Assembly: GCA_002162955.1 (NCBI GenBank)
Contig: MABD01000055.1
Span: 86,631-150,630, forward strand
From: Gammaproteobacteria bacterium 45_16_T64
GTDB lineage: Bacteria; Pseudomonadota; Gammaproteobacteria; Pseudomonadales; Ketobacteraceae
Length of the DNA: 64,000 bases
Direction: 5' to 3'
The notes beneath the pieces were generated by a model. That model searched no databases and had not been told where the DNA came from. It saw only the letters and a list, made by a program, of their open reading frames with translations. Positions 9,327-17,565 of this stretch are shown here, piece after piece; the first letter of the stretch is position 1, and each line of letters begins with the position of its first letter. The translations under genes and the position numbers were made by a program.

Positions 9327-10019
9327 CTATGAACTTAGACGAGACAAGCCCTGTGGGTCATGGTCAAGAGCCATAAGTTCTCCACGACTGGTGATAGAGA
9401 GTTTCTTAAAAATTCGATTCAGGTGTAACTTAACCGTCTTCTCGCTAATAGACAGTCGATCAGCAACTTCTTTATTACGTAACCCTAGGCAGACTGACTG
9501 TTTAACCATATATTCTCTTCGGGTCAGCAGCATTTTTATCAACTCAGATCCACAGCTCGGCTGCTCAGTATCGCTTTCATACTCCAATAGTTTTTGCACT
9601 CTATACAATATATCTCGACTAAACCAAAGCCCCCCATTAGCTATCTCCGAAATTGACTTAACCAAAAAAGGCAACTGGTTGGGCAACGAAAGATAACCTG
9701 CCTCTCCTGACTGAAAAACACTGACCTCTTCCTCTGATGGCAACGCGCTACCAATTAATAGACGTGGCCAACGAATCTTCTGTTCCTTTTTGAATTGAAC
9801 TCTAGCAGCTCCCGGTTCGTACTCACTCACCAACACCCCCTCTCCATTGGGTAATCGATGTGGCTCAATAGATGCACAAGGTAAAAGGGTGATTTCCTCC
9901 GATGACTGCAGCACATAACGTAATAATACATCTATTGCTGTAGTATGCGTTTGAACAATAACCTTTATTGGACCTTTCCCGGACAGAGTCTCATTATATT
10001 CTTTATTCAAACGACACAT
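9327..10019 (-). CDS. LuxR/CsgD-VpsT-like regulator with pseudo-receiver
   Basis: A 230-residue regulator. The C-terminal 60 residues are a LuxR-type helix-turn-helix (LTRREYMVKQSVCLGLRNKEVADRLSISEKTVKLHLNRIFKKL). The first 150 residues look like a degenerate NarL-type receiver: the acidic phosphorylation site is not evident, while the C-terminal part (GYLSLPNQLPFLVKSISEIANGGLWFSRDIL) fits. WFSR matches the W-[FLM]-[ST]-R motif by which VpsT binds c-di-GMP. There is no acyl-homoserine-lactone domain. It lies downstream of the lux-like operon in the same orientation, separated by 381 bases, so it probably has its own promoter. Control of the tox/lux-like cluster is likely but inferred from position. 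Confidence 0.75.
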   Translation of the reverse strand: MCRLNKEYNETLSGKGPIKVIVQTHTTAIDVLLRYVLQSSEEITLLPCASIEPHRLPNGEGVLVSEYEPGAARVQFKKEQKIRWPRLLIGSALPSEEEVSVFQSGEAGYLSLPNQLPFLVKSISEIANGGLWFSRDILYRVQKLLEYESDTEQPSCGSELIKMLLTRREYMVKQSVCLGLRNKEVADRLSISEKTVKLHLNRIFKKLSITSRGELMALDHDPQGLSRLSS

Positions 10020-10400
10020 ATAACACCATTCAATTCATCTCTTTTTATATTTTTAGGAATCAAGTACACGATTCCAAAGGATTAAAATGCTGGGTGTTTA
10101 ATTTCAAAAAATTGTGATGACAGCGAGCCGTCTTTTCAATAACTTGATATAATCCCAAAACGCATTGAGGTTTCCAAAAAACCAAATATAAAATAATCCT
10201 AGCAACTACAGATAACTAAAGGATTACACATACAACATTAGATGTTTTAGTTAGAAAACCCGATGGACTAAATACTAATGGTATCGGCTAAAAAAATAAA
10301 CCGATACCAATCAGTCCTAGGTCGTATTGCGATCATATTTCAGCGTGAAAATTCACACTATTATCTAGAATTTTTGATCGTGATCGTTCCTTATACAACA
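10020..10400. other. Non-coding region between luxA-like gene and regulator
   Basis: About 380 AT-rich bases with no credible gene. It holds the 9-bp inverted repeat at 10279-10309 and presumably the promoter of the LuxR-type gene. No clear Rho-independent terminator for the lux-like operon is visible. Confidence 0.4.
10279..10309. repeat. Inverted repeat TGGTATCGG / CCGATACCA
   Basis: A perfect 9-bp inverted repeat around a 13-base A/T-rich loop. There is no T tract after it in either direction, so it is either a weak 3-prime processing/termination hairpin of the lux-like mRNA or an operator upstream of the regulator gene. Confidence 0.5.
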
Positions 10401-11543
10401 CTATGCTTCTTCCGCCTCAACTGTTCTTTTCTTAGTCGTAGATGATATTTCAGTCGCATCATCGATACTCGTACCGATCAATTTCTCTACTTCAGGTGCC
10501 ACTTCTTCCTTAAATATTCGCATAGATTCAAGCACCTTATCTGTCTCGCCCAAATTTTCAAAAGCACAAATAAATCGGCGAAGCCCAGTCAATTCAATTA
10601 ATTCATGTAAGCGCTCAATACACTCCTGCTTACTACCGATAACATTTAGTCGAATTGCCCGATTAACACGTGCATCAACGGTGTTCACCTTCTTATGAGC
10701 CCACCCTTTCCAAAGATCTTGATGATATTCGTAACCTTTCAGGCCTTGAGTATCAGCATCGTACATTTGGCAGGCTCGAACGTATTCGTCCATCCACCAA
10801 CTTAGGTATTTTCTCGTTGTGGCGAGTGTTTCTTCTTTATCTTCAGTAACACTGACTAGAATGTTCAACGCGTGATCAATAGACTCAGGATCATAACCAG
10901 CCTCAGCGGCAATTTCTGAATAGTATTCGATATCGGATACTTTTTCCTCATCTTCAAACAACCAATTCATTAACATTGGATATCCGCGTTTCGCAGACCA
11001 CTCCATTGACGAAGGAGACGTAGCAACAGCATAGATTGGAGGTCCATTCTTTGTATAAGTTTCAGGCAAGACAGGCACTTCATCGAATTTGACAAAATCA
11101 CCATCGGCCGCAGCGCGCCCAGTGGACCATGCCTGGTGAATGATGTCCATATATTCACCCATACGCTCGCGACTGGTCGTAGGATCTATACCAAACGCTT
11201 TAAAATCTTTAAGGAACCCTCCTCGTCCAATACCAAAAATAAAGCGGCCTTCACTTAATTGATCCAGAGCAGCCACATTTTCTGCAGATCGAAGTGGATG
11301 ATCTAGTGTTACCGTACTGATTGCGGTTCCCACTTTTAATTTACTGGTCGCTCCCAAAAGGTATCCCGCCATACCAAATGGCGATGGCAAAATTCCGTAG
11401 TGAGTAAAGTGATGCTCTAATATCCATGCCGTATCAAAATTAAGATCTTCAGCCAATTTTGCCATTTTTATACTTCTGCTGATAACTTCTTGAGCTGTAA
11501 ACTCTGGGTGCTGCGCAGTACTAATTAATAAATCCCATTTCAT
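10401..11543 (-). CDS. LuxA-type bacterial luciferase alpha homologue
   Basis: A 380-residue flavin-dependent monooxygenase that aligns without gaps to bacterial LuxA over at least the first 195 residues, as recalled from family sequences. His44 and His45 (LEHHFT) sit at the LuxA catalytic positions; Arg107, Asp113, Ser176, Trp182 and Trp194 are also kept. Cys106 of LuxA is glycine (FGIGRG) and Glu175 is threonine. The region of the LuxA mobile loop, absent from LuxB, is present (about 262-292, including WKGWAHKKVNT). A 25-residue charged tail extends beyond LuxA. It would use reduced FMN, oxygen and probably a long-chain aldehyde made by LuxC/D/E. There is no luxB, so a homodimer is expected. 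Light emission is not provable from sequence; a dark tailoring oxygenase is the alternative. Start supported by TGAGGT upstream. Confidence 0.85.
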   Translation of the reverse strand: MKWDLLISTAQHPEFTAQEVISRSIKMAKLAEDLNFDTAWILEHHFTHYGILPSPFGMAGYLLGATSKLKVGTAISTVTLDHPLRSAENVAALDQLSEGRFIFGIGRGGFLKDFKAFGIDPTTSRERMGEYMDIIHQAWSTGRAAADGDFVKFDEVPVLPETYTKNGPPIYAVATSPSSMEWSAKRGYPMLMNWLFEDEEKVSDIEYYSEIAAEAGYDPESIDHALNILVSVTEDKEETLATTRKYLSWWMDEYVRACQMYDADTQGLKGYEYHQDLWKGWAHKKVNTVDARVNRAIRLNVIGSKQECIERLHELIELTGLRRFICAFENLGETDKVLESMRIFKEEVAPEVEKLIGTSIDDATEISSTTKKRTVEAEEA

Positions 11544-11605
11544 GGTTATAGACCTCAGTTATGATTATATCGTTATAAATACTTGTTTATATTTTCATTT
11601 AAATA

Positions 11606-12613
11606 TTAAGATTCACATATTTCTTCAATACTATTCCTGTGCGCTCTCTCTTTGGCACGAGACTTTTTCGTATACGATCGCTGTATGCGACGCTCTTTAA
11701 TTGACTGGTTTAATATTTGTTCAAAGCCAACTTGTATACGCTCCTCATCCCTATCAGGTAACGTATAGCCACACACGATATCAGTGACACTGATCAGAAA
11801 ATATTCTGCAGACCGTAAGTTTTTTCCAAAATTATGCTCACAATCCTCCATGATAAATACTGTTCTATTGCTATGTGCACTGGGATCAATAACCTCTTCA
11901 ATTTCGGATCGGTCTATCCATTCGTCACCATTGGCGATAAACGCAGATATAGGAACGTTAATGGTACGAAGTTCCTCTATGGTTTCTTCTTTGTTCAACC
12001 AATTGTTCTTAAAAAAATCAGTGTAGAACCCTATGGTCCCAATAGGCTGGCGTTCAAAATCTACCGTAGCGGGTAGCTCTTCTTCTCGATAGCTCGAATA
12101 ATCCTCACCCATAACACTTAACAATGTTTTGCGGATATGCACGACCCCTACGGCAGTCACAAGAAAAGCAATACTTGTCGAAGTAGAAACCAGACGATAG
12201 GCAATCCTTGCGGTTAAACTCGTGGACACTAAGCCCACATCGCTCCCTCCATGACGTTGTGCGACCCAATCAATCACCGCCTCCAGACTTGCTAATCCGG
12301 TACTTAAGGTGAAATCCACCATGTTCCCATCACTCATACCGGCATGATCGAGTGAATCATAACGATATACTGGAACACCATTGGCAGCCAAGTTTGCCGC
12401 GAGCGATCCCATCTGATCCATTGACCTGCCAAATCCCGACGAAATAACAACAGGCTTCCCAGTATCTAACACCTTGTCAGAGCTAAGCTTCCATACTTTT
12501 ATCGTACGAGGAATTGAATTATTCCTCTCAACTTGCCCTTCATTGGCTATGTAGGAACAACCCTCTATCGAACATTGAACGTCGAATTCTTCTAGTTGTA
12601 GATCAATTTCCAT
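11606..12613 (-). CDS. luxD: LuxD-type acyl transferase/thioesterase
   Basis: A 335-residue alpha/beta hydrolase matching LuxD, the enzyme that releases myristic-type fatty acid from acyl-ACP for the luciferase aldehyde. Conserved stretches include ISSGFGRSMDQ, VYRYDSLDHAGMSDG, STSLTARIAY (nucleophile Ser132), LVTAVGVVHIRKTL, IANGDEW (Asp230) and the histidine in EDCEHNFG (His260). The start is ATG 12613: it overlaps the luxE stop as TAATG and has GGAGG at the right distance, whereas the longer frame has no such support. A basic C-terminal extension (about 300-335) goes beyond standard LuxD. Translational coupling to luxE implies equal output. Confidence 0.85.
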   Translation of the reverse strand: MEIDLQLEEFDVQCSIEGCSYIANEGQVERNNSIPRTIKVWKLSSDKVLDTGKPVVISSGFGRSMDQMGSLAANLAANGVPVYRYDSLDHAGMSDGNMVDFTLSTGLASLEAVIDWVAQRHGGSDVGLVSTSLTARIAYRLVSTSTSIAFLVTAVGVVHIRKTLLSVMGEDYSSYREEELPATVDFERQPIGTIGFYTDFFKNNWLNKEETIEELRTINVPISAFIANGDEWIDRSEIEEVIDPSAHSNRTVFIMEDCEHNFGKNLRSAEYFLISVTDIVCGYTLPDRDEERIQVGFEQILNQSIKERRIQRSYTKKSRAKERAHRNSIEEICES

Positions 12614-13740
12614 TACGTGGCCTCCGTCATGATTGATGTGGCACAACCGCGGGTATCGCGGGTCTGCACTCGTCTTTTAATTGAAATGGTTTTACTGCTG
12701 ACACCGCATGCGCAATCCTTATGCTCTACGATCCCTAGATCATCCCCAACGTAAAAACACGGATAACTATTGGCTGATGCATCGAGAAAAGACATTAGCC
12801 CTTCTTCCCCTTCCGGTAATGCTTGTAGGTCCACTGGTGATCGTGCAAACGCGGCAACCCAAGGCGGTAGATGCTTGTTTCCCTCAGAGCATTCGAAAAT
12901 AACAGTATTTAATTCAACTTGATTAAATACATCTCTAAACTGATCATCCCCTTCAATTCCCAAATAATCGCGACATAGCGACACTAAGGTATCTCGCGGT
13001 ACCGCTTCACCGCTACGCTTTTTCCATCCTCCCGCGGTAATAATCGTGAGACGATGACCAAAGTTGAATTTACGTCCTTTACTTTTTAGTGATTTGATAA
13101 GCTCCATCACTAAGAATGGTGGTGACGATATCATTACATGGGATGATTCCTGCTCTAATAATTCAAGTTCAGCCAAGGCATCATCAATAAGAAATGTTCC
13201 CTCATTAATAAAACAGGTCGTTGGATACAGTGTTTCAATTAAACTCATTACATAAGAAAACCATATGTCACCCGCTTCATATTTATCAGGGCCTAAGTTT
13301 AATACCTCTACCTCGTGTTCATAGTAGTGATTGATTAATTCACTGCCAGCATCAAGTGAACCAATTAAACGATCAAGGGATGTCTTATCTCTTGGCACTC
13401 GACTTCTCATTCCATTAGTACCACTACTTAGGCACCACTTAGCCACATCCGGTTCGCCCACTGAGAGTAAGGTATTTTTCTTATACGCCGACGTTGGTAT
13501 TAGCGGTATATCCGATAACGCTATGGACGACAAATCAACAGACAAATTATCGATCTTTCTGCCGACATAATCACGATACTCCCCACAGGAATCAACGTGA
13601 TACAGAAAGGCCTCCCTAACCATTTTTTCCCTAATCGCCTCTTGCTCCTCTTTTGTATGTCTCCATACTTTTTCTCCAGAAAAAATAATGGTGTCAATTT
13701 CCTCTGACTCAATAATAACCTTGTCTTTTCTCTCTTCCAT
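12613..13740 (-). CDS. luxE: LuxE-type acyl-protein synthetase
   Basis: A 375-residue protein of the LuxE family, which activates fatty acid with ATP, forms an acyl-thioester on its own cysteine and hands it to LuxC. The adenylate-forming motif CLSSGTNG (103-110) and the C-terminal RDTRGCATSIM with Cys366 correspond to the nucleotide loop and acyl-accepting cysteine of LuxE. PLIPTSAYKK and the aromatic-rich SSPPFLVMELIKSL region also fit. It begins 2 bases after the luxC stop and its TAA overlaps the luxD ATG. The order luxC-luxE-luxD-luxA differs from the usual luxCDABE. Confidence 0.87.
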   Translation of the reverse strand: MEERKDKVIIESEEIDTIIFSGEKVWRHTKEEQEAIREKMVREAFLYHVDSCGEYRDYVGRKIDNLSVDLSSIALSDIPLIPTSAYKKNTLLSVGEPDVAKWCLSSGTNGMRSRVPRDKTSLDRLIGSLDAGSELINHYYEHEVEVLNLGPDKYEAGDIWFSYVMSLIETLYPTTCFINEGTFLIDDALAELELLEQESSHVMISSPPFLVMELIKSLKSKGRKFNFGHRLTIITAGGWKKRSGEAVPRDTLVSLCRDYLGIEGDDQFRDVFNQVELNTVIFECSEGNKHLPPWVAAFARSPVDLQALPEGEEGLMSFLDASANSYPCFYVGDDLGIVEHKDCACGVSSKTISIKRRVQTRDTRGCATSIMTEAT

Positions 13741-13742
13741 CG

Positions 13743-15188
13743 TTATGGCACCAACTCCAAGAATCGTTCTTCTTCTAAAATAGAGGTTTGTTCAATTGAA
13801 AAAGTGATCCCTTTTGGATGATGACTAGAGGGAAGATCATTAGACACAAATCGAACCATACGTTGTAGCGGATACACACCATCATGGGAACTTCCAATGC
13901 GAAATACGTTATTTACACCCAGTTCAACAATCCGATCTACACCAGCCGCTGCTAACTTATCTCGAATCAAACGTGATGATTCTAGGGGCATCATTGAAAC
14001 GCTTTGCACACTGCTATCAACAAACTCACAGACAGAATCCATTGAGGTAACAGGATGAATATATAATGTGCGTCCTCGGGGGTGTTTACCGACTTGTTTC
14101 GGATCACACACGATAATTCGCCACGCATGATCATCCGCAACATAAACACTATCGCCTTTGAATTCAGCTTCCAATACCGCCAATGCATGCCCCGATTGAG
14201 TATCGACACTCTTAACCGACTCAGGGGGTAAAAGTTCATTGGAATACAGGTCTAGAGAAACCTTAAGTATCTCGATGAAATCAGTTGGGTCCCCCACATA
14301 AAACAACTGCAACGTTGAAAAACATGCATTCTGGTTATACACGGATATATCGTGCGCCACCGCATTCGCTGCTTCATTTGGGCAAGCACCCTTATCCAAA
14401 ATACTTAAACTCCTTCGGGGGCCAAATTTGATGATTTCTGTATGGCTCCGGCAGTGCTTTACCGCCCAATCAATGGCTTCTTGCCCTCCCCAGGCACATA
14501 CAACATCCACATTATTAACCACTGACATGATTTCAGGGCTTTCCAACCCTCCACGCCAGTACACAATAGAGACAGATTTAGTGACAGGATGGTCTTGATC
14601 AACATCACGGAAACTGAGAGCCAAATGCATTGGAGTAAAGATATCCTCTCCTGACATTTTGGCGATGGTTATATTTTTTGTCAGTATTGAACGTAATATA
14701 GAAACAACGGATGAAAGAGGGACATTTCCCGGCAGCATATGCAAAACACTGCCTCGCGCATATGCTCTAACTTCGGAGTCTTCCCTTATTATCCATCGGT
14801 CCAGGATATGGCGATTGCCTAACTCTACAGCCACGGTGTCTTGTAAGCCCACGTGAGAACATAACATTAGGGCTATCCAGTCAGCCTCCGCATTTGCCAT
14901 TTTCTCGGAATAACCAAGATATTTTTGTAGATCTTTAACATAGGTTCTACGACGCGAGTATTCTTTACTTTTCCAACGCTGACCAACCGCATTAAGAAAA
15001 GACACTATTTCATAACTTGGCGTATCCTCCAACGTATTCTTAGACACGCCCAGCAACTTATCTGCCACTGATTTATCGAATACTGGAATCTTTACTTCAC
15101 CGGAAGAAGGTGTTTCAACCATCTGAAATTTTTTATCCGATATTTTCCAACGCTGCCCCCCGATAATAAATACAGTTTCTTTAATCAT
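13743..15188 (-). CDS. luxC: LuxC-type acyl reductase
   Basis: A 481-residue aldehyde-dehydrogenase-fold enzyme matching LuxC, which reduces the LuxE-bound acyl group to fatty aldehyde with NADPH. HMLPGNVPLSS (150-160) is the family cofactor segment and YNQNACFSTLQ places the catalytic cysteine at Cys289. The length is that of LuxC. AGGA precedes the ATG. It follows ribD by 72 bases and precedes luxE by 2, consistent with one transcript. With LuxD and LuxE it forms a complete fatty-acid reductase complex. Confidence 0.87.
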   Translation of the reverse strand: MIKETVFIIGGQRWKISDKKFQMVETPSSGEVKIPVFDKSVADKLLGVSKNTLEDTPSYEIVSFLNAVGQRWKSKEYSRRRTYVKDLQKYLGYSEKMANAEADWIALMLCSHVGLQDTVAVELGNRHILDRWIIREDSEVRAYARGSVLHMLPGNVPLSSVVSILRSILTKNITIAKMSGEDIFTPMHLALSFRDVDQDHPVTKSVSIVYWRGGLESPEIMSVVNNVDVVCAWGGQEAIDWAVKHCRSHTEIIKFGPRRSLSILDKGACPNEAANAVAHDISVYNQNACFSTLQLFYVGDPTDFIEILKVSLDLYSNELLPPESVKSVDTQSGHALAVLEAEFKGDSVYVADDHAWRIIVCDPKQVGKHPRGRTLYIHPVTSMDSVCEFVDSSVQSVSMMPLESSRLIRDKLAAAGVDRIVELGVNNVFRIGSSHDGVYPLQRMVRFVSNDLPSSHHPKGITFSIEQTSILEEERFLELVP

Positions 15189-15260
15189 AAATATTTCCTA
15201 TATTCTAAGATCCTAATTACGCGTACATATATCTGAAATTTTTGAATACTAACCTGGACA

Positions 15261-16406
15261 TTAACACGCTGGTAAAGCCTCGATGCACCAATCTTTTCCT
15301 ACCGCATAAATATTCTTTATTTGCAATTGAATACGGTCTGATAGTGACTCCAGTGGTAAGTCAAACAATCCCTTGGCAGTACACCCCATTAATGAAGGAG
15401 CCATAAATAATGTAAATTCATCAATAAGATTATTCTCCAAAAACCCACCGGCTAACGTCGATCCAGCTTCCACCAACACCTCATTGCATTGCATTTCAGC
15501 AAGCCAACGCAGTAACCTTTCTAGATCGACCCTTCCACTCTCATCAGGTAAAAAAACACACTCAACTCCCCAGCGGCGCTTTAGCTCCTCTTCTTTATCG
15601 ATGCTTCTCACTGACGTCGCTATGATCGTTTTGCCCGGTTGGGAAAGCACTTTCGCATCAAGGGGTATACGCAGATTAGAATCCACAACAACCCTAAGCG
15701 GTTGCCGTGCTATCAAACTATCCCTATTAACACCGGGTTCCAATTTACCAAACTGCTCTATTCGCACTGTTAAAGAGGAATCGTCCCGAAGTATCGAGCC
15801 AATGCCAGTGACAATGGCACAACTTTCAGCTCTCAGTTGTTGCACCTTTTCTCGCGCGTCAGAGCCGGTAATCCATTGGCTTTCTCCTGATGCCATACTG
15901 GTGCGTCCATCCAGACTCATCGCCATTTTACACCGCACATGGGGTAGCCCTGTTTCCATACGCTTTATAAATCCCTGATTTAATTGGCGGGCAGACTCTT
16001 CCAGTACACCGTTAATGACAGTTATACCCGCATCTTCTAGTCGCTTAACGCCTTCACCTGATACGTCAGGATTGGGATCAGTCATGGCGATTACCACTGC
16101 AGCGACACCGGATTCAATTAGCAAATCACAACAAGGTGGGGTTTTCCCAAAGTGACTGCAAGGCTCAAGAGTGACATAAGCGGTGGCCCCCTCAACCGTT
16201 CTCTTCGCGTCCGCTAAAGCAACGACTTCAGCATGCCCCTCACCGGCAATTTCGTGCCAACCACGACCAATAACACGACCGTTCTTTACCAATATGCAAC
16301 CTACCCTAGGGTTTGGCATGGTGGTATAGCGTCCCAACCGCGCTAACGCTAACGCTTGCTCCATGAAACCTGCATGCTGAGAATCGGTATTCAACAATGT
16401 AGCCAC
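15261..16406 (-). CDS. ribD: RibD-type deaminase/reductase (ToxE-like)
   Basis: A full two-domain RibD of 381 residues. The N-terminal cytidine-deaminase-like domain has GHAEVVAL (His58, Glu60) and EPCSHFGKTPPC (Cys83, Cys92) as zinc site; the C-terminal reductase domain begins near 155 (VRCKMAMSLDGRTSM). It deaminates and reduces the product of GTP cyclohydrolase II. The start is GTG 16406, set by GGGGGAG just upstream; the nearby ATG is out of frame. Two readings are open: extra FMN for the luciferase, or, more likely given the WD40, FGE-like and methyltransferase genes, the ToxE step of an azapteridine pathway. Confidence 0.85.
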   Translation of the reverse strand: MATLLNTDSQHAGFMEQALALARLGRYTTMPNPRVGCILVKNGRVIGRGWHEIAGEGHAEVVALADAKRTVEGATAYVTLEPCSHFGKTPPCCDLLIESGVAAVVIAMTDPNPDVSGEGVKRLEDAGITVINGVLEESARQLNQGFIKRMETGLPHVRCKMAMSLDGRTSMASGESQWITGSDAREKVQQLRAESCAIVTGIGSILRDDSSLTVRIEQFGKLEPGVNRDSLIARQPLRVVVDSNLRIPLDAKVLSQPGKTIIATSVRSIDKEEELKRRWGVECVFLPDESGRVDLERLLRWLAEMQCNEVLVEAGSTLAGGFLENNLIDEFTLFMAPSLMGCTAKGLFDLPLESLSDRIQLQIKNIYAVGKDWCIEALPAC

Positions 16407-16449
16407 ATCTCCCCCTCGTAAAATCCCTTAAAGACAAGACACTGTAGAA

Positions 16450-17565
16450 CTAAGCAGTGCACATAGATGCCTCAGATCCAACGGCTATCTGTTGCCCACC
16501 ATTTCCAAGCGCCCTCTCAACCGCAGCGGTAGCAGCCGACGTCAATTCAGACATGCTCCCCCCAGTACAGGAATCAGCAATACCAATACTGGATGCAATA
16601 GGTTTCAACCCATCTCCATTCTTCTTATGAGGTGTATTTACAGACCTAATCGCGTCGTGTAATTTCTCCGCCATTCTTTCTGCTAACTCAACATCGGTAT
16701 CACGTAACAGTATTAAGAACCGATCATCAGACATCCTGGCTATCAAGGATGCTTCAAATAGTGCATGCCCTTTAATTACCTCTGCTACCTGAACTACCAC
16801 ATCATTTTGAGCGTTCGATGTGTCTGCGTTCGCTTTCTCAATGTGAACCACTAACGCACTGACCCCTCGTGCGGCATTCGATATTTCAGATTCAAAGATA
16901 TCTGCGACAGCTTCTACTGTTAGGAATTCCGTACTTGGACAGCGTGCCGGTTGATGACCAAAATACTGCTGCTTCTTAATAAGATAACCGCGATTAAAAT
17001 CGGTAATCGGGACATCCATCGCGATACGCTTAACTACATCAAAACCAGAAGTTCGAAGGGCCGCCACTTTGTCGGGGTTATTGGTGAGGAGCTCAATACG
17101 CTTTACTCCCATCAATTCAAGCGCCTTAACCGCTGGATCAAAATCCCGGTCATCCGCCCCGAAGCCAAGCTCTAAGTTAGCGTCAACAGTATCTAACCCT
17201 TTATCCTGCAGTGAATAAGCACGTATTTTATTGACTAACCCAATCCCTCTACCTTCATGTTTAAGTAAATAAACAACAATCCCCCAGTCTGCTTCTGACA
17301 CAAGGGAAATCGCCGTATCAAGTTGCTCTGCACAATCACACTTCGACGAACCCAATACCTCACTTGTGATACACGCGCTATGTAATCTCACTAGCGCTTT
17401 ATCAGTATCGGCTCCCGGCTTTTTATGCACCAAAGCAATAACCTCGGGGTCCGATGCATCACTACCGAATACTACTGCATCAACAACCTTACCTGTCACT
17501 ATGGGCAGCTTTGTGCAAGCAAGCATCTCAAATATCACATTACTCTCTCCATTATTCGTGCTCAT
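16450..17565 (-). CDS. ribA: GTP cyclohydrolase II fused to degenerate GGDEF domain (ToxB-like)
   Basis: A 371-residue fusion. Residues 1-205 are a complete GTP cyclohydrolase II: zinc cysteines Cys65, Cys76 and Cys78 (SSKCDCAEQL), the catalytic KHEGRGIGLVNKIRAYSLQD block and LLTNNPDKV. Residues about 215-362 have the pattern of a GGDEF domain: ALVVHIEKANAD, then ARMSDDRFLILL where the signature should be (SDDRF at 279-283), ASSIGIA, and a final AATAAVERALGNGG helix. The signature is lost, so no diguanylate cyclase activity is expected; it may bind a nucleotide or only fold as a scaffold. The start ATG overlaps the WD40 stop as ATGA, with GGAGG upstream. Equivalent to ToxB by context. Confidence 0.85.
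   Translation of the reverse strand: MSTNNGESNVIFEMLACTKLPIVTGKVVDAVVFGSDASDPEVIALVHKKPGADTDKALVRLHSACITSEVLGSSKCDCAEQLDTAISLVSEADWGIVVYLLKHEGRGIGLVNKIRAYSLQDKGLDTVDANLELGFGADDRDFDPAVKALELMGVKRIELLTNNPDKVAALRTSGFDVVKRIAMDVPITDFNRGYLIKKQQYFGHQPARCPSTEFLTVEAVADIFESEISNAARGVSALVVHIEKANADTSNAQNDVVVQVAEVIKGHALFEASLIARMSDDRFLILLRDTDVELAERMAEKLHDAIRSVNTPHKKNGDGLKPIASSIGIADSCTGGSMSELTSAATAAVERALGNGGQQIAVGSEASMCTA

Noticed and set aside
15373..15978. 201-residue open frame on the plus strand
   Set aside because: It is antisense to ribD, whose zinc and reductase motifs are clear; the plus-strand product has no recognisable domain or start signal.
16450..17565. Active diguanylate cyclase domain on RibA
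   Set aside because: The GGDEF signature reads SDDRF; catalytic residues are lost.
15261..17565. Simple riboflavin-supply genes as in Photobacterium lux-rib operons
   Set aside because: Not fully excluded, but ribB, ribE and ribH are absent while WD40, FGE-like and methyltransferase genes are present, which fits the tox set better.
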